DNA of 41,444 nt from an uncultured Gemmiger sp. (GCA_947629015.1 CANRCB010000016.1:1-41444), one strand, 5' to 3'; positions 24,667 through 34,782 are shown, counted from the first letter of the stretch. Notes: generated by a model from the letters alone, not told the origin. Numbers and translations are program-made.

Positions 24667-26559
24667 TCAAATGTTCAAAACACGCTGCAAGCGGCCCAGC
24701 TCCGTGATCAGGGCGGTATCGGCCGCGTCGCGCTCCTGCCGGCTCAGCGCCGAAAAGCTGCGCAGGGCGCTGCTGCAATGCACCGCTGCTCCGTCGTTGT
24801 CACCCAAGGCGTAGCAGGCCAACGCCATGTACGCCTGGACGCGATATTCCTCCGGCCATTCGCGCTCACAGGGGGCCAGCTGCTGCAGGCAGTCCTCATA
24901 GCGCCCCAGCATATAGTAGGCGATGGCACAGTTCAGGCGGTCCTCCGGCGCCGGATCCGCCGCGCCGCACAAAGCGACAAAGCAGTCCAGCGCCTTTTGC
25001 GCGTATTGCCGCTGCTGATCCGCAAATGCCTGCTGCCCGGCCAGCGCCGCATAGGCCGCGCCGAGCTGGCGCAGCACGCGAGGCTGTGCCTCATATTGGC
25101 GGGCGCGCTCCAGCCAGGGCACCTGCGCGGCCGGGTCGTCCGCCAAGGCCTGCGCGGCCACCAGGCAGACGCGCAGGCACAGGGCCGTGTCGGCGCTTTC
25201 GTCCAGCACGGCCTGGGCCTCGTCCAGGCAGGTGGTTTTATCGCCCGCCGCCCCGGCCAGGGACGCCTGGATCGCGGCGCAGGCCGGGGCCGATGCGCCC
25301 GCGGCGCGCGCCTGCTCCAAAATCCGGCCGGCCTGCTGCAGGCGGCCATCCTCCCCAAGGGCGATGGCATAATCAAGGTAATAGACATCCCGGTCGGGGG
25401 CGGAGGGCGGCAGCGCCTCCAATGCCTGCGCGTAATATCCCTGCGCGCCGCCCAGATCGTCCATGGCGTAGCAGCTGTCGCCCAGCGCGTGCAGGATCAG
25501 CGCCTTATCCCGCGGCTGGTCTTGCAGGATGCCGCGGAACCGCGCATCCTGGAGCAGCTCCACACCCTGCTGCAACGCCTGCTGCGGCTGTGCGGCGGCA
25601 AAAAAGGCATCGTATGCCTGCCGGTAGGCAAGGCGGCGGCCTTCCTGCACGCCGCGCACCATGCAAAACAGCCCGGCTGCGACCAGCAGCGCGCCACACA
25701 ACCAGCTGGCGCCCTGCAAAGCCACATATTTGCGGTAGCGGGCGTCCTGCCGTTTCAGGCGGTCGAGCGCGGTCAGCATCCGCCGGGCGCTGGCGTAGCG
25801 CCTAGTGCGGTCCCACGCCATGGCGCGGTCGAGCACCGCGCACAGGGCGGGGCTGTAGGGCAGGCCCGCTATGGCGGACAGGGGCGTTACCGGGCGGGTG
25901 GCGTCTGGCGGGATGCCCGTCATCAGATAATAGAAGGTCGCCGCCATGCTGTACAGGTCGGTGCGGGCATCCAGCGCATAGCCCACCGGCTGGCCCCGCA
26001 TCACCGCGGCGGCCATGGCCGCCTGCTCGGGCGAGGCAAAATTTTCGCTGTAGCCCATGATCTTCCACGGGCGGGTGGCATCCAGCGAGATGTTGAAATC
26101 GATCAGGCAGAGCTGGCCGGACGGCGTGCGGATGATGTTGTCGGGCTTGATATCGCTGTGCAGGACGGGCGGCTTGCGGGTGTGCAGGTAGTCCAGCACC
26201 TCGCACATCTGGCGCAGCCAGCGCAGGATCTGGGCCTCCGGCCATTGGCCGGGGCCGGCGGGTAGATCGCCGAGGGCCGTGCCCTCGACATAGTCCATCA
26301 CGGTGTAGACCTCTGGCCCGTCGTACAAAAAGTCATACACCTGCGGCAGGCAGGGATGGTGCAGGTTTTTGAGCACGTCCGTCTCGACGCGCAGCTGCTC
26401 CAGCCCCTGCTGCCCCACAAAAATGCGCTTGAGCACCACATATTTTTGCAGGCGCAGATGGTAAGCCAGATATACCGCCGCCGTGCCGCCCTGCCCGATC
26501 TGCTGCAGGACGCGGTAGGTGCCGTGGAACAGTTCGTTTTGCTGCACCATTTGTTTCAC
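24667..26559 (-). CDS. Transmembrane Ser/Thr kinase-like protein with TPR ectodomain
   Basis: In the 630-residue protein, residues 12-265 are a Hanks-type kinase domain: IGQGGTAAVYLA, Lys44 in VVLKRIF, HSDIKPDN in place of HRD-K-N (Asp136), IDFNISL in place of DFG, and FASPEQ. The catalytic Asp residues remain, so activity is possible although DFG is changed. A membrane helix lies at about 280-300 and the outer part has TPR-like repeats. The start is GTG at 26559 or the ATG three codons later; neither has a strong ribosome site. A kinase fold plus helix plus ectodomain recalls EssB/YukC. Confidence 0.85.
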   Translation of the reverse strand: MKQMVQQNELFHGTYRVLQQIGQGGTAAVYLAYHLRLQKYVVLKRIFVGQQGLEQLRVETDVLKNLHHPCLPQVYDFLYDGPEVYTVMDYVEGTALGDLPAGPGQWPEAQILRWLRQMCEVLDYLHTRKPPVLHSDIKPDNIIRTPSGQLCLIDFNISLDATRPWKIMGYSENFASPEQAAMAAAVMRGQPVGYALDARTDLYSMAATFYYLMTGIPPDATRPVTPLSAIAGLPYSPALCAVLDRAMAWDRTRRYASARRMLTALDRLKRQDARYRKYVALQGASWLCGALLVAAGLFCMVRGVQEGRRLAYRQAYDAFFAAAQPQQALQQGVELLQDARFRGILQDQPRDKALILHALGDSCYAMDDLGGAQGYYAQALEALPPSAPDRDVYYLDYAIALGEDGRLQQAGRILEQARAAGASAPACAAIQASLAGAAGDKTTCLDEAQAVLDESADTALCLRVCLVAAQALADDPAAQVPWLERARQYEAQPRVLRQLGAAYAALAGQQAFADQQRQYAQKALDCFVALCGAADPAPEDRLNCAIAYYMLGRYEDCLQQLAPCEREWPEEYRVQAYMALACYALGDNDGAAVHCSSALRSFSALSRQERDAADTALITELGRLQRVLNI

Positions 26560-26568
26560 CGGATTCCA

Positions 26569-26602
26569 GATACGCCACCCCGAAAATTCAAGGTGGCGTA
26601 TC
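26569..26602 (-). promoter_or_regulatory. Stem-loop just before the kinase-like gene
   Basis: GATACGCCACC (26569-26579) is perfectly complementary to GGTGGCGTATC (26592-26602) with a 12-base loop. It ends 9 bases before the GTG start and has no U-run. It could modulate translation or protect the message after the giant gene. The surrounding 91-bp gap holds nothing else. Confidence 0.5.
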
Positions 26603-26650
26603 GGATTTTTATGATTTTACAAAGGTTGCGGGCCTGGGCGTGCAGGCGGG

Positions 26651-29600
26651 TCATGCGGCGTTTTTCCTGCGGCGCCGGGCCAGCAGGAAGATCAGCAGGC
26701 CCAACCCGCCGGCGCCGCCCGCGCTGCCGATGAGCAGCGGCGTGTTGTTGATGTACTGTACCCACAGGTTGTCGGTCAGCAGGAAACGCCCACTCACCGT
26801 TTCGGCGCTGTTGCCTGCCGCGTCGACCGCCGTCACCCGCAGGGCCTGCCAGTCGTTGGCGGCCTTCGCGGTGTACTCCAGTTTCCCGCCGGCGTTGCGC
26901 AGCTCCTCGGCGCTGTAGTCGGCCACATGGTCGTTGCCGACATACAGGCTCAGGCCGGCCAGGGCGGTGTTGTCCTGGTAATCGACCATGAGCGTACGCT
27001 CGGTATCGACATAGCGCTCGCCGTCCTCGACACCGGTGACCATAAGGACGGGGGCGGTCATATCCACCAGGAACTCGATGGGCAGGGTGTTGGTGCCGCC
27101 GTCGTTTTCACGGATGGCCTGGTTGGTGTTGGTGTTGGCCGCGTCATCCTCGGAGTACAGCGTCACTGTATAGGCGCCTTCCCTTTCAAAATTGGCGGCA
27201 TGGACGGTATAGTCATACTGGCTCCAGCCGGGGTTGCTCTGCTGGACGGTGTAATCCACGTTGGCCCTGAGCTGCGCAAGGTCGCCGTTCAGGCTGACGG
27301 AGATGCTCTGCGCGACCAGCTCGCTGACGTTGATCTCGGTGATGTGCAGATCCTGCGGCTGGTTGGTGTAGTAGTTTTCGACCAGGGCGCGGGTCTGCTC
27401 GCCCAGCATATAGGTGGAGCCGAACCGGTTGACGCTGAACACGATGGTCGCCTCGGAGGTGTTGCCCGCCAGGTCGCTGACAAAGCCCGTGGCGGTATAC
27501 ACATCGTCGTTTTCCTTCAGGGCGGGGATGTTCTCGCACACCAAACTGCCGCCAAAGGCGTCGTCGGTGCGCACACCCTGCAGGTTTTCGCCGTCTGTAT
27601 GCTCATAGCCGGTGATGGTCACCTGGGCGCTGGCGCTGTCATAGTTGATGTCATGGTAGGTGATGCTGGGCGCCACCTCGCCGTTGTAAGCGACATGATC
27701 CTCCACACCGCCGATCTCCAGCTCCGGCGGGGTGGTATCGATGGTGAACAGATCCACGCTCACCTCCTCGGCCTCGTTGCCGGCAAGGTCAACGTAGGAG
27801 ACATTCATCGCAAAGTCGCCGTCCTCGGTAAAGGCCAGGGTGGCAATGTTGTTGTCGCCGTTTTCCTGCCAGCCGTTCAACGGCGGCGCCGAGACGGTGC
27901 CCTCCTGGATGGCGGCGGTGGCCTCCACCACGGCATCTCCGGCGCTGAAATTGTGCTCCCGGATAGTGACGGTCGCGGTGCGCGCGGCGTCATAATAGCG
28001 GACGTTCTGCGCGTTGTTGTTGTCAAACGTGACCTCGATGACGGGGGCGGTCAGGTCGATGGTAAATTCCTGCGGGGCGACGCTGTTGCCGTAGTCCGCA
28101 CCGCCGGCGTCATGGCCGGCGATATCGGACGCCGAGATATCCAGGGTATAGTCCCCGTCTTCATCGTAGGTGATGGTATTGGTCCAGGTATCGGCGTCGC
28201 CGTTGGCGCCGCCGGCCGCGTACTGCCAACCGCTGCCCACGCCCACCTCGGTGTTGATCTTGACAAGGGCGGGGTCAAAGTTGCGCTCGGTCACGGTCAC
28301 GGTCGCGGTGCGCGGGGCCTTGAAATATTTCTCGTTTTCGGCGTCGTTGTTGTCAAAGTCGACCCGGACGGTGGGGGCGGTTGTATCGATGCCGAACCGA
28401 TAGAACGCCGCGCTGCCCTCGGGCAGGATATTGCCGGAGTTATCCTCCGCCCAGACCGCAAGCGTAACGTCGTTGTAGTTGAACATACCTGCGTCAAAGG
28501 TAAAGAGGAGGGTGTCATCACATACGATGCCTTCATCATAGGCGCCGGTACCCTCGTCGAGGGTGTGCCCCGCCGTACCGTAGGAGACGATACCGCTGCC
28601 GGCGGTGCCCTTGCCCGACACGCCCACGGCGCCCGTCATATCCGCGCCGTCCGCAAGGACCTTGTAATATACGTGGTACAGCCCCGACGCGCTGATCCCG
28701 GGGTAGGGGTCACGCACGACGGCCCGCACCGAAACACTGGCGTCGTACAGGTCCACATTGGCCGTGCTGTGCCCCATGCCGTTCTGGATGGCGGTCAGCT
28801 GCACCGTGGGGGCCAGCTGATCCTCCTCCGGCGGGACGATATCCAGGTAGAACTTGTTGGTGGCGCCGTCCTTGACGCTGATGTTGCCCGCAAGGTCGGA
28901 GACCGAGAGGTTTTCCAGCGTAAAGATCTGCTGCCCGTCCATCTTGTGGGTATCCGCCACATTGGGGGCGGGGCCTACCGCGATATCGGCCACGGCGCCC
29001 TCCTGGGAGGAGCCTACATGGTAGCTGAGCGTTACCGGCGAGGCATCCTGCGTTGTGAGGGAAACCGTCGCCTCGGCCTTCTGCTGGTAGGGGCGGTTGA
29101 TCTGCGGCGCATAGCTGGTGCCGTCCAGCACCGCCTTGTAGAAATCGTCTATCGTGACCGTGGCCACGGGCGCGACGGTATCCACCGCCACGGCGTAGGT
29201 GGTGAACGGGGCGGCGGTGTGCTGGATGCTGTAGCGGTTCGCATCGCTCTCGGCAAGGACCAGCGGGTTGCCCGCCCGGTCGGTGCCGGCCACGCTGTAG
29301 ATGTACAGCCCGTCCTTGCTGGAGGCCAGCGCACCGGAAACGCTGCCGTCCTCATTGAGGGTGAGCACGTCGGCGGGGGTATCGGCCGCGACGGGGCCGG
29401 TGGCGTACTGCCCGGCGTCAAAGTTCTGGCCAAAGGCAAAGGTGATGAACTCGGGGCTGAGGTTGGCGTCCCTGACGGTGAGCGCGGCGGTGAAGGCGCC
29501 GCTGTAGTAATAGCGCGTGGTGCCGCTGTTGGTCTGCGCGGCGGTGTCCTTTACGCCCTCGCCGGGCAGCAGGGCAAGCTCCGCCTGCGGGGCCACAGTA

Positions 29601-32600
29601 TCCAGCACAAAGGTGCCGCTCCCGCCGGTGACAGCCATGCCGGCGCTGCCCTCGCCGGCGATGCCGGCGCTGTTGCCGGCCTCGTCGGTGGCGGTGACGG
29701 CGACGGTCACGGTGCCGTCGGCAAGGTTCGCCGCCAGCACATCGGCCGGCACCGTCACGGTGACGGTGGTGCTCCCCTCATGGGTGACCGTGGCGGTGGC
29801 GCCGTTATTCTGCGCCGGGGTCTCGGTTGCCAGCGGGAACGTCGCCGTATACGGCGCGTCCGGCGCGCCGCTGCTGGTCAGGGTAAGGGTGATCCGGCTG
29901 GCCAAATCGCCCACCATGTCCTTGTCGGTGGCGGTCACGGTCAGGCCGCAGTTGTCCGCCCGGTAATACCACACATCGTCCACCGCGCGGCCGTCCGCCA
30001 TGCTGACGGTGACGACCGGGTCGGTCATATCCAGTATGCGGGTACCGGCCAGGGTAAAGCTGCCCTGCTCGGCCGTGTCGGGGTCGTCGATGACGTCGTC
30101 CTCGGGGCCGCCGGTCTTATACTGCTCCGCAAGCGTCAGCGGGTTGCCGGCAAGGTCGGTGCCGGAGATGGTGATGCCGCTGTACACGCCTTCCGCCGAA
30201 AGGGTCAGCGTGAGGGTATCCTCGCCGTCCGTTTCGGTCTCCTGCAGGGCCTCGGGATGCTGCTGCGGGGTGCCGCCGTCCAGGCTATAGGTGACGGGCC
30301 AGCCGCTGTGGTTGCTGGTCACGTCCTCGATCTTGAACTCGATGCTGATGGGCTGTTTGTAGAAATAGTGGCCCGTCCCGTCCACGTCATCGCGGGGGGC
30401 GGTGGGGTTCGTTACGATGCTTTCCAGCACCGGCGCGACGGTATCCAGCACAAAGGCAGCTTTGCCTTCGGTGACGGCCACGCCGTCGCTGCCCGCGCTG
30501 GCGACGGTGTTGCCGTCGTTGCCGGCCTCGTCGGTGGCGTCAACGGTAACGGTGACGGTGCCGTCGGCAAAGTTTTCCTTCACCACGCTGGCGGGGATGG
30601 TCACGGTGACCGTCGTTGCCTCGCCGCTGTGGGAAAGGCTGGCCGTGACCATGTGATTCGGATCCTTGAGGTCGTCGTCATTCTCCGGCGTCGGGGTATT
30701 GTTTTTGTCGTCCGTCAGCGGCACCTTGATGGTATGGGAGTTGCGCGCACTGTCGGCCAGCGTGATCTGGAGCTGGCTGGTCTCATCGCCCGCCATGTCC
30801 TTGTCGGTGGCGGTCACGGTCAGGCCGCAGTTGTCCGCTTTATAGTAGAATGTGCCGTTATCCTCTTTGCCGCCCGCCATTTTGACGGTCACGGCCGGGG
30901 CGGTAAAATCGAGGATCTTGGCCGCTTTCAGCGTGATGTTGCCGTCACCTTTGTCCTCGGCGTCATCGTCCGGATCTTTGTCCGCTCTCAGCGCCAGGGT
31001 CAACTGGTTCCCCGCAAGGTCATGGCCGGAGACGGTGATATCGGTATAGGCACCCTCGTCGTTCAGGGTGAGGGTCAGCACCTTGTCGGGCTCCGCGTCC
31101 GTCACCTTCTGGTTGACGCTCTCTGGCTGTGCCTGTACGCCGTTGAAGGTATAGCTGGCGATCCAGTCCTCGCCCAGGCTGTCAGCGTCGCTGATGGTAA
31201 ACTCCACTTCAACAGGGTGCTGGTTATAATAGTAATGGTTGTCTTTATCGCCGATCGCATTGCCTTCCTGGTTTGTGGCGATCTTGGTCACCTGCGGCGC
31301 GGTGGTATCCAGCACAAAGGCGGCTTCACTCCCGCTGACGGCCACGCCTTTGCTGCTGTTTTGGTCCTCACCAACGGGCTGGATGGTGGTGGACGTGTTG
31401 CCGGCCCGGTCGGTGACTTGCACCGTGACGGTGATCTCGCCGTCGGCAAGGCGGTTGGCTTCAGCGGTCAGCGTATCGGCCGGGAAGGTCACGGTGGCCT
31501 GCTTTTGCTCGACGCTGACGTCGACCGTCATGTTTTCGGTGGAGCCTGTCTCTGTCGTTTCGGTCCCTTCGACCAGCTTGACAATGGCCTTGAGCTCTTT
31601 GTCCTCCGTATCTTTCAGGGTGACGGTGAGGGTCTTGTCACTTCCCTCCCCGCTTGCTGCCGCAAGGTAATCGTCTGTGACGGTCACGGTCAGGGCGCAG
31701 TTGTCCATATTATAGTAGAAGGTGTCATTGGCCGTCCGTCCGCCCGCCATGGTGACGGCCACGGCCGGGGCGGTGTTGTCCAGAATAAATTCATCGCTTG
31801 TTTTGCTTTGCGTATTGCCGCAGAAGTCGGTCGCGGTGACCCGCAGCTTGTACTTGCCGCTCAGGCCGCTGACGGTGGTCTCTTTGTCCGTCAGCGTTAC
31901 ACGATCGCCTGTGATGTCCTCCAGTTTATTTGGCAGTTCGTTATTGACATCCCCCTCGCCGGAGAGGTTGCCGGTGGCGCCCATTTCGGTACCGGGCTCC
32001 CCGGCCGCCATGTCCAGCAAGGTCAGGGTGACGGTATCAATGCCGGAGTGCTCCTTGACTGACCCTCCCACGGTATCATCTACGGTCCACTTGATCTTCT
32101 GCTGTTGGACCGGATTCGCCCCCGTGACGGGCTCGGACAGGGCGACCGTTACCGTCGGCGCGGAATCTTCCACCACCAGCGGGCGGATGGCCTCGCTGAT
32201 TTTCTCATTGCCGGCATTGTCACTGGCTTTCAGGAACAGATATCCCATCGCCGGCGCGGTGACGGTGACGGTGCATTCTTCCGCATCCTCCACGGGGGTG
32301 ACTTCGATCCATCCGTCCACCGGCGCGGGATCCTTTGTCATATTGACGGCATATTGGATGCTGCTAAGGTCGATATTGCTCTCGCCTGTGTCGCTGATGG
32401 CAACGGTGTAGATAAGTTGATCCTTCGCAAAGTCCCCACTGTCCAGGGTATCTTTTATCTGCACGTCTTTCAGATCGAACGTCGGCGCTGTCTTGTCATA
32501 GTTGTAGGTCACGGCGACGGGGCCGTAGACGGTGCCGTTTGCGGCGCCGCTTGTGGCTTTGATAAAGAGAGAGAGTTGTTTGCCGCTGCCCTCGATCAGA

Positions 32601-34315
32601 TCCGTCTCGGCGCTAAATTCTTTGATCTCGTCAAATTTCCCGTCCTGCGCGGTGTATAGCTTCACCTCACCGGAATCCAGGCCGAATTCGTTTTTGCTGT
32701 TGTACCAGGTCTTGCCGTCTGTGCCGGTCGTGCCCGCGTTGAACGTGACGGTCACGTCCTTACTGTTGTCGACCGTCAGCGATGTGCTGCTCCCACTTGT
32801 CGTGTCAAGGCTGGGCGTAAACGAAGGCTTGGCCGTGATGGTACCTTTCAGGCCCTCGGCGTTCACGCTGTTGATGGTATAGTTATCCGGGTCGGCCGCG
32901 CCCCCATCGCCCGCGGCCAGGGTAAAGTGGGTACCCGCAACGTTGGTGATGGGGAGGTCGGTGGCCGGGTCGGTGCCGCCAAATGTCCAGGCGCCTGCCG
33001 CGTCAGCGGCTTGCACCTTCGCTGTGAGGCTCTCGCCGTCGACGGCGTCAGCCACCGTGCAGGTGAAGCCGCCGCCGTCGGCGCCATTCCTTTCCGCGTC
33101 GGTGATCTCCTCCTCGCTTGCTTTGTCCTGGCCGTCGCTTATATGGGTCACCACACCGGTGACCGTCAGGTCGACCGGCTTTTTGGCAATATTAATTTTC
33201 ATCTTGTCGGGACCGAGCATGTTCAGCGCGTCGACAATGCCTTGATCCCCGGTCAGCTTGTAGTTGTTGCTGTCGAGGGCAGCGCTGCTTCCCGAGGCGA
33301 TGACGGTCTGGTCGCCTGCATTTTCGGAGCCGGCCTCAAAGGTCACCTCTTTTACGCCGAGCGGTTCATCGTTGTAAGTGCTGTCGAATGTATAGCCTGT
33401 CGCCGTTACTGTTTTTGTTTTGTCATAGGTTTTTTCCGCAAATTTAACGCCGGTCAGCGTGACCTCTTTTGGATCGATGGTCACATTTACGGTATTAACG
33501 CTATCCTTGTTCGTGAGGACATGCCATTCATCGTCACCGGTGTATGTGACCGTTGCGTTATGCTGACCGACCCCCGTCCCTGCGGGCACCGTTGCTGTCG
33601 CCTTGATTTCCCCATACGCGGGGTTCAAGGTCACTGTGATTTTGTCACTTGGGAGATCAGCCGCCGCGCCATAAGTCACGTTTTCGCCAGTATACGTTAC
33701 CTCTTTGATCAAATACTGTTGAACAACTTTGATCTCGTGCGTCGCCTCCTTATCGTCGCAGGTCACCTTAACAGTCGCCGTGCCGGGGGCTATCGCCTTG
33801 ACCGTGGCGGTTGTTGCATCACCGGGTTCACCATCAAATTCGATGAAATCCTGCCCACCCGATTCGATGCTCCAGCTGTACGCTCCCACTGGATCGCCAT
33901 CGGTCAACGCGGTCAGTGTGAGCTCCTTCCCGGCAAGGGTTTCGCCTGGTGTGGCCGTGATATTGTCATCACCCAAAATGGACACATTGTCCAGCGCCAT
34001 CGGCATGACGCCATACTCGTCCTCCGGCATATCCGCGGCGGGGTCGCCGGCCGCCGGCTCCTGCACAGGCGTGGTCGTGGGCTCCGGCGTGGCCGAGGGC
34101 TCCGGTGTAACCGTGGGCGCAGGCGTGGCCGTCGGCGCGGGCATGGCCGTGGGCACGGCAAGCATCGCCTCCGTCCCCGGCGTACCGGGCGCGGCGGTGG
34201 GGCCGGGCTGCTGTGCGGCGGCAAAGGCCCCCTGCGGATACAACGCAAGCAGCATGGCCAGCGCGCAGAAAGCCGCCAAAAAACGCTGCCCAAAGGTTTT
34301 GGACGTCTTTTCCAT
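26651..34315 (-). CDS. Giant Ig-like repeat surface protein with C-terminal membrane anchor
   Basis: In the 2554-residue protein a signal peptide (about 1-33, FLAAFCALAMLLALYPQGAFA) is followed by a Pro/Thr-rich linker to about residue 95, then a Big/YDG-type region (200-420; KFAEKTYDKTKTVTATGYTF). Many Ig-like units carry DxTAPxV starts and DLAGN ends. Near residues 843, 1137 and 1428 a unit with ADNCGLTVTATDKDM repeats at about 293 residues. The C-terminus has a membrane helix and RRRRKNAA; there is no LPxTG. I chose the ATG at 34315, after GGAGAG. The role is unknown; a stalk or receptor is plausible. Confidence 0.88.
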   Translation of the reverse strand: MEKTSKTFGQRFLAAFCALAMLLALYPQGAFAAAQQPGPTAAPGTPGTEAMLAVPTAMPAPTATPAPTVTPEPSATPEPTTTPVQEPAAGDPAADMPEDEYGVMPMALDNVSILGDDNITATPGETLAGKELTLTALTDGDPVGAYSWSIESGGQDFIEFDGEPGDATTATVKAIAPGTATVKVTCDDKEATHEIKVVQQYLIKEVTYTGENVTYGAAADLPSDKITVTLNPAYGEIKATATVPAGTGVGQHNATVTYTGDDEWHVLTNKDSVNTVNVTIDPKEVTLTGVKFAEKTYDKTKTVTATGYTFDSTYNDEPLGVKEVTFEAGSENAGDQTVIASGSSAALDSNNYKLTGDQGIVDALNMLGPDKMKINIAKKPVDLTVTGVVTHISDGQDKASEEEITDAERNGADGGGFTCTVADAVDGESLTAKVQAADAAGAWTFGGTDPATDLPITNVAGTHFTLAAGDGGAADPDNYTINSVNAEGLKGTITAKPSFTPSLDTTSGSSTSLTVDNSKDVTVTFNAGTTGTDGKTWYNSKNEFGLDSGEVKLYTAQDGKFDEIKEFSAETDLIEGSGKQLSLFIKATSGAANGTVYGPVAVTYNYDKTAPTFDLKDVQIKDTLDSGDFAKDQLIYTVAISDTGESNIDLSSIQYAVNMTKDPAPVDGWIEVTPVEDAEECTVTVTAPAMGYLFLKASDNAGNEKISEAIRPLVVEDSAPTVTVALSEPVTGANPVQQQKIKWTVDDTVGGSVKEHSGIDTVTLTLLDMAAGEPGTEMGATGNLSGEGDVNNELPNKLEDITGDRVTLTDKETTVSGLSGKYKLRVTATDFCGNTQSKTSDEFILDNTAPAVAVTMAGGRTANDTFYYNMDNCALTVTVTDDYLAAASGEGSDKTLTVTLKDTEDKELKAIVKLVEGTETTETGSTENMTVDVSVEQKQATVTFPADTLTAEANRLADGEITVTVQVTDRAGNTSTTIQPVGEDQNSSKGVAVSGSEAAFVLDTTAPQVTKIATNQEGNAIGDKDNHYYYNQHPVEVEFTISDADSLGEDWIASYTFNGVQAQPESVNQKVTDAEPDKVLTLTLNDEGAYTDITVSGHDLAGNQLTLALRADKDPDDDAEDKGDGNITLKAAKILDFTAPAVTVKMAGGKEDNGTFYYKADNCGLTVTATDKDMAGDETSQLQITLADSARNSHTIKVPLTDDKNNTPTPENDDDLKDPNHMVTASLSHSGEATTVTVTIPASVVKENFADGTVTVTVDATDEAGNDGNTVASAGSDGVAVTEGKAAFVLDTVAPVLESIVTNPTAPRDDVDGTGHYFYKQPISIEFKIEDVTSNHSGWPVTYSLDGGTPQQHPEALQETETDGEDTLTLTLSAEGVYSGITISGTDLAGNPLTLAEQYKTGGPEDDVIDDPDTAEQGSFTLAGTRILDMTDPVVTVSMADGRAVDDVWYYRADNCGLTVTATDKDMVGDLASRITLTLTSSGAPDAPYTATFPLATETPAQNNGATATVTHEGSTTVTVTVPADVLAANLADGTVTVAVTATDEAGNSAGIAGEGSAGMAVTGGSGTFVLDTVAPQAELALLPGEGVKDTAAQTNSGTTRYYYSGAFTAALTVRDANLSPEFITFAFGQNFDAGQYATGPVAADTPADVLTLNEDGSVSGALASSKDGLYIYSVAGTDRAGNPLVLAESDANRYSIQHTAAPFTTYAVAVDTVAPVATVTIDDFYKAVLDGTSYAPQINRPYQQKAEATVSLTTQDASPVTLSYHVGSSQEGAVADIAVGPAPNVADTHKMDGQQIFTLENLSVSDLAGNISVKDGATNKFYLDIVPPEEDQLAPTVQLTAIQNGMGHSTANVDLYDASVSVRAVVRDPYPGISASGLYHVYYKVLADGADMTGAVGVSGKGTAGSGIVSYGTAGHTLDEGTGAYDEGIVCDDTLLFTFDAGMFNYNDVTLAVWAEDNSGNILPEGSAAFYRFGIDTTAPTVRVDFDNNDAENEKYFKAPRTATVTVTERNFDPALVKINTEVGVGSGWQYAAGGANGDADTWTNTITYDEDGDYTLDISASDIAGHDAGGADYGNSVAPQEFTIDLTAPVIEVTFDNNNAQNVRYYDAARTATVTIREHNFSAGDAVVEATAAIQEGTVSAPPLNGWQENGDNNIATLAFTEDGDFAMNVSYVDLAGNEAEEVSVDLFTIDTTPPELEIGGVEDHVAYNGEVAPSITYHDINYDSASAQVTITGYEHTDGENLQGVRTDDAFGGSLVCENIPALKENDDVYTATGFVSDLAGNTSEATIVFSVNRFGSTYMLGEQTRALVENYYTNQPQDLHITEINVSELVAQSISVSLNGDLAQLRANVDYTVQQSNPGWSQYDYTVHAANFEREGAYTVTLYSEDDAANTNTNQAIRENDGGTNTLPIEFLVDMTAPVLMVTGVEDGERYVDTERTLMVDYQDNTALAGLSLYVGNDHVADYSAEELRNAGGKLEYTAKAANDWQALRVTAVDAAGNSAETVSGRFLLTDNLWVQYINNTPLLIGSAGGAGGLGLLIFLLARRRRKNAA
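29915..30838. repeat. Direct DNA repeat inside the giant gene
   Basis: A 45-base segment at 29915-29959 recurs without change at 30794-30838, 879 bp away (293 codons). It encodes the ADNCGLTVTATDKDM core. A more diverged copy lies near 31670-31710. The identity over silent positions points to recent duplication or gene conversion. Confidence 0.75.
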
Positions 34316-34355
34316 CGTTTCTCTCTCCTTTTTCGCCAACGAACCGGCGCTTGTT

Positions 34356-34766
34356 TTATATGACCTCATCGGTATGGACGATCACGGTGTTTTCCGTTAT
34401 CACAAAGCGGAATCCGGGCGGCAGCGGGGCGGTGGTCTGGGCCGCGGCGTCGGCCGCGGGCGCGGGGGCCAGCGGGGCCGACGTGGCCAGGGGCGTCGTC
34501 TCCTCCGCGGCGGGCGGGGTGCCCGCCGACAGGCCGTCGGTGGTATATTCTATCTCGGGGGCGGCGCGCAGGGTGCCGGTGCGGGCGTTGGCCTCCCGCA
34601 GCTTTTCCACCGTCTGGCGCTCCGCCCGGCCGGTACGGATGGCAAAAATGGTGCGGATATCAAACTTGAAAAACAGGAAGATGGCGCCGGCAACGCCCAG
34701 CACGGTGATGGCCAGGCAGATATTGAACCCGGTATTGTAGGCCGCGATCATGGATTGTGCGTTCAT
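34356..34766 (-). CDS. Small single-helix membrane protein with Ala/Pro-rich tail
   Basis: No family is recognised for this 136-residue protein. It has one membrane helix at about residues 15-35 (LAITVLGVAGAIFLFFKF), a basic segment TGRAERQTVEKLREANAR, a low-complexity Ala/Pro/Thr stretch (80-115) and a short end FRFVITENTVIVHTDEVI. I chose the ATG at 34766, six bases after GGGGGAG; 13 upstream codons overlap the kinase end. It lies between the kinase and giant genes, 16 bp after the kinase stop. Confidence 0.75.
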   Translation of the reverse strand: MNAQSMIAAYNTGFNICLAITVLGVAGAIFLFFKFDIRTIFAIRTGRAERQTVEKLREANARTGTLRAAPEIEYTTDGLSAGTPPAAEETTPLATSAPLAPAPAADAAAQTTAPLPPGFRFVITENTVIVHTDEVI

Positions 34767-34782
34767 AGCGTTCTCCCCCTTC

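Noticed and set aside
26927-32062. A 1711-codon open frame on the plus strand, antisense to the giant gene
   Set aside because: It has no ribosome site or recognisable domain, and its repeats mirror those of the real gene. High GC at third positions keeps the antisense frame open.
26651-34315. LPxTG sortase anchoring of the giant protein
   Set aside because: No LPxTG-type motif precedes the C-terminal helix; the tail is a plain helix with basic residues.
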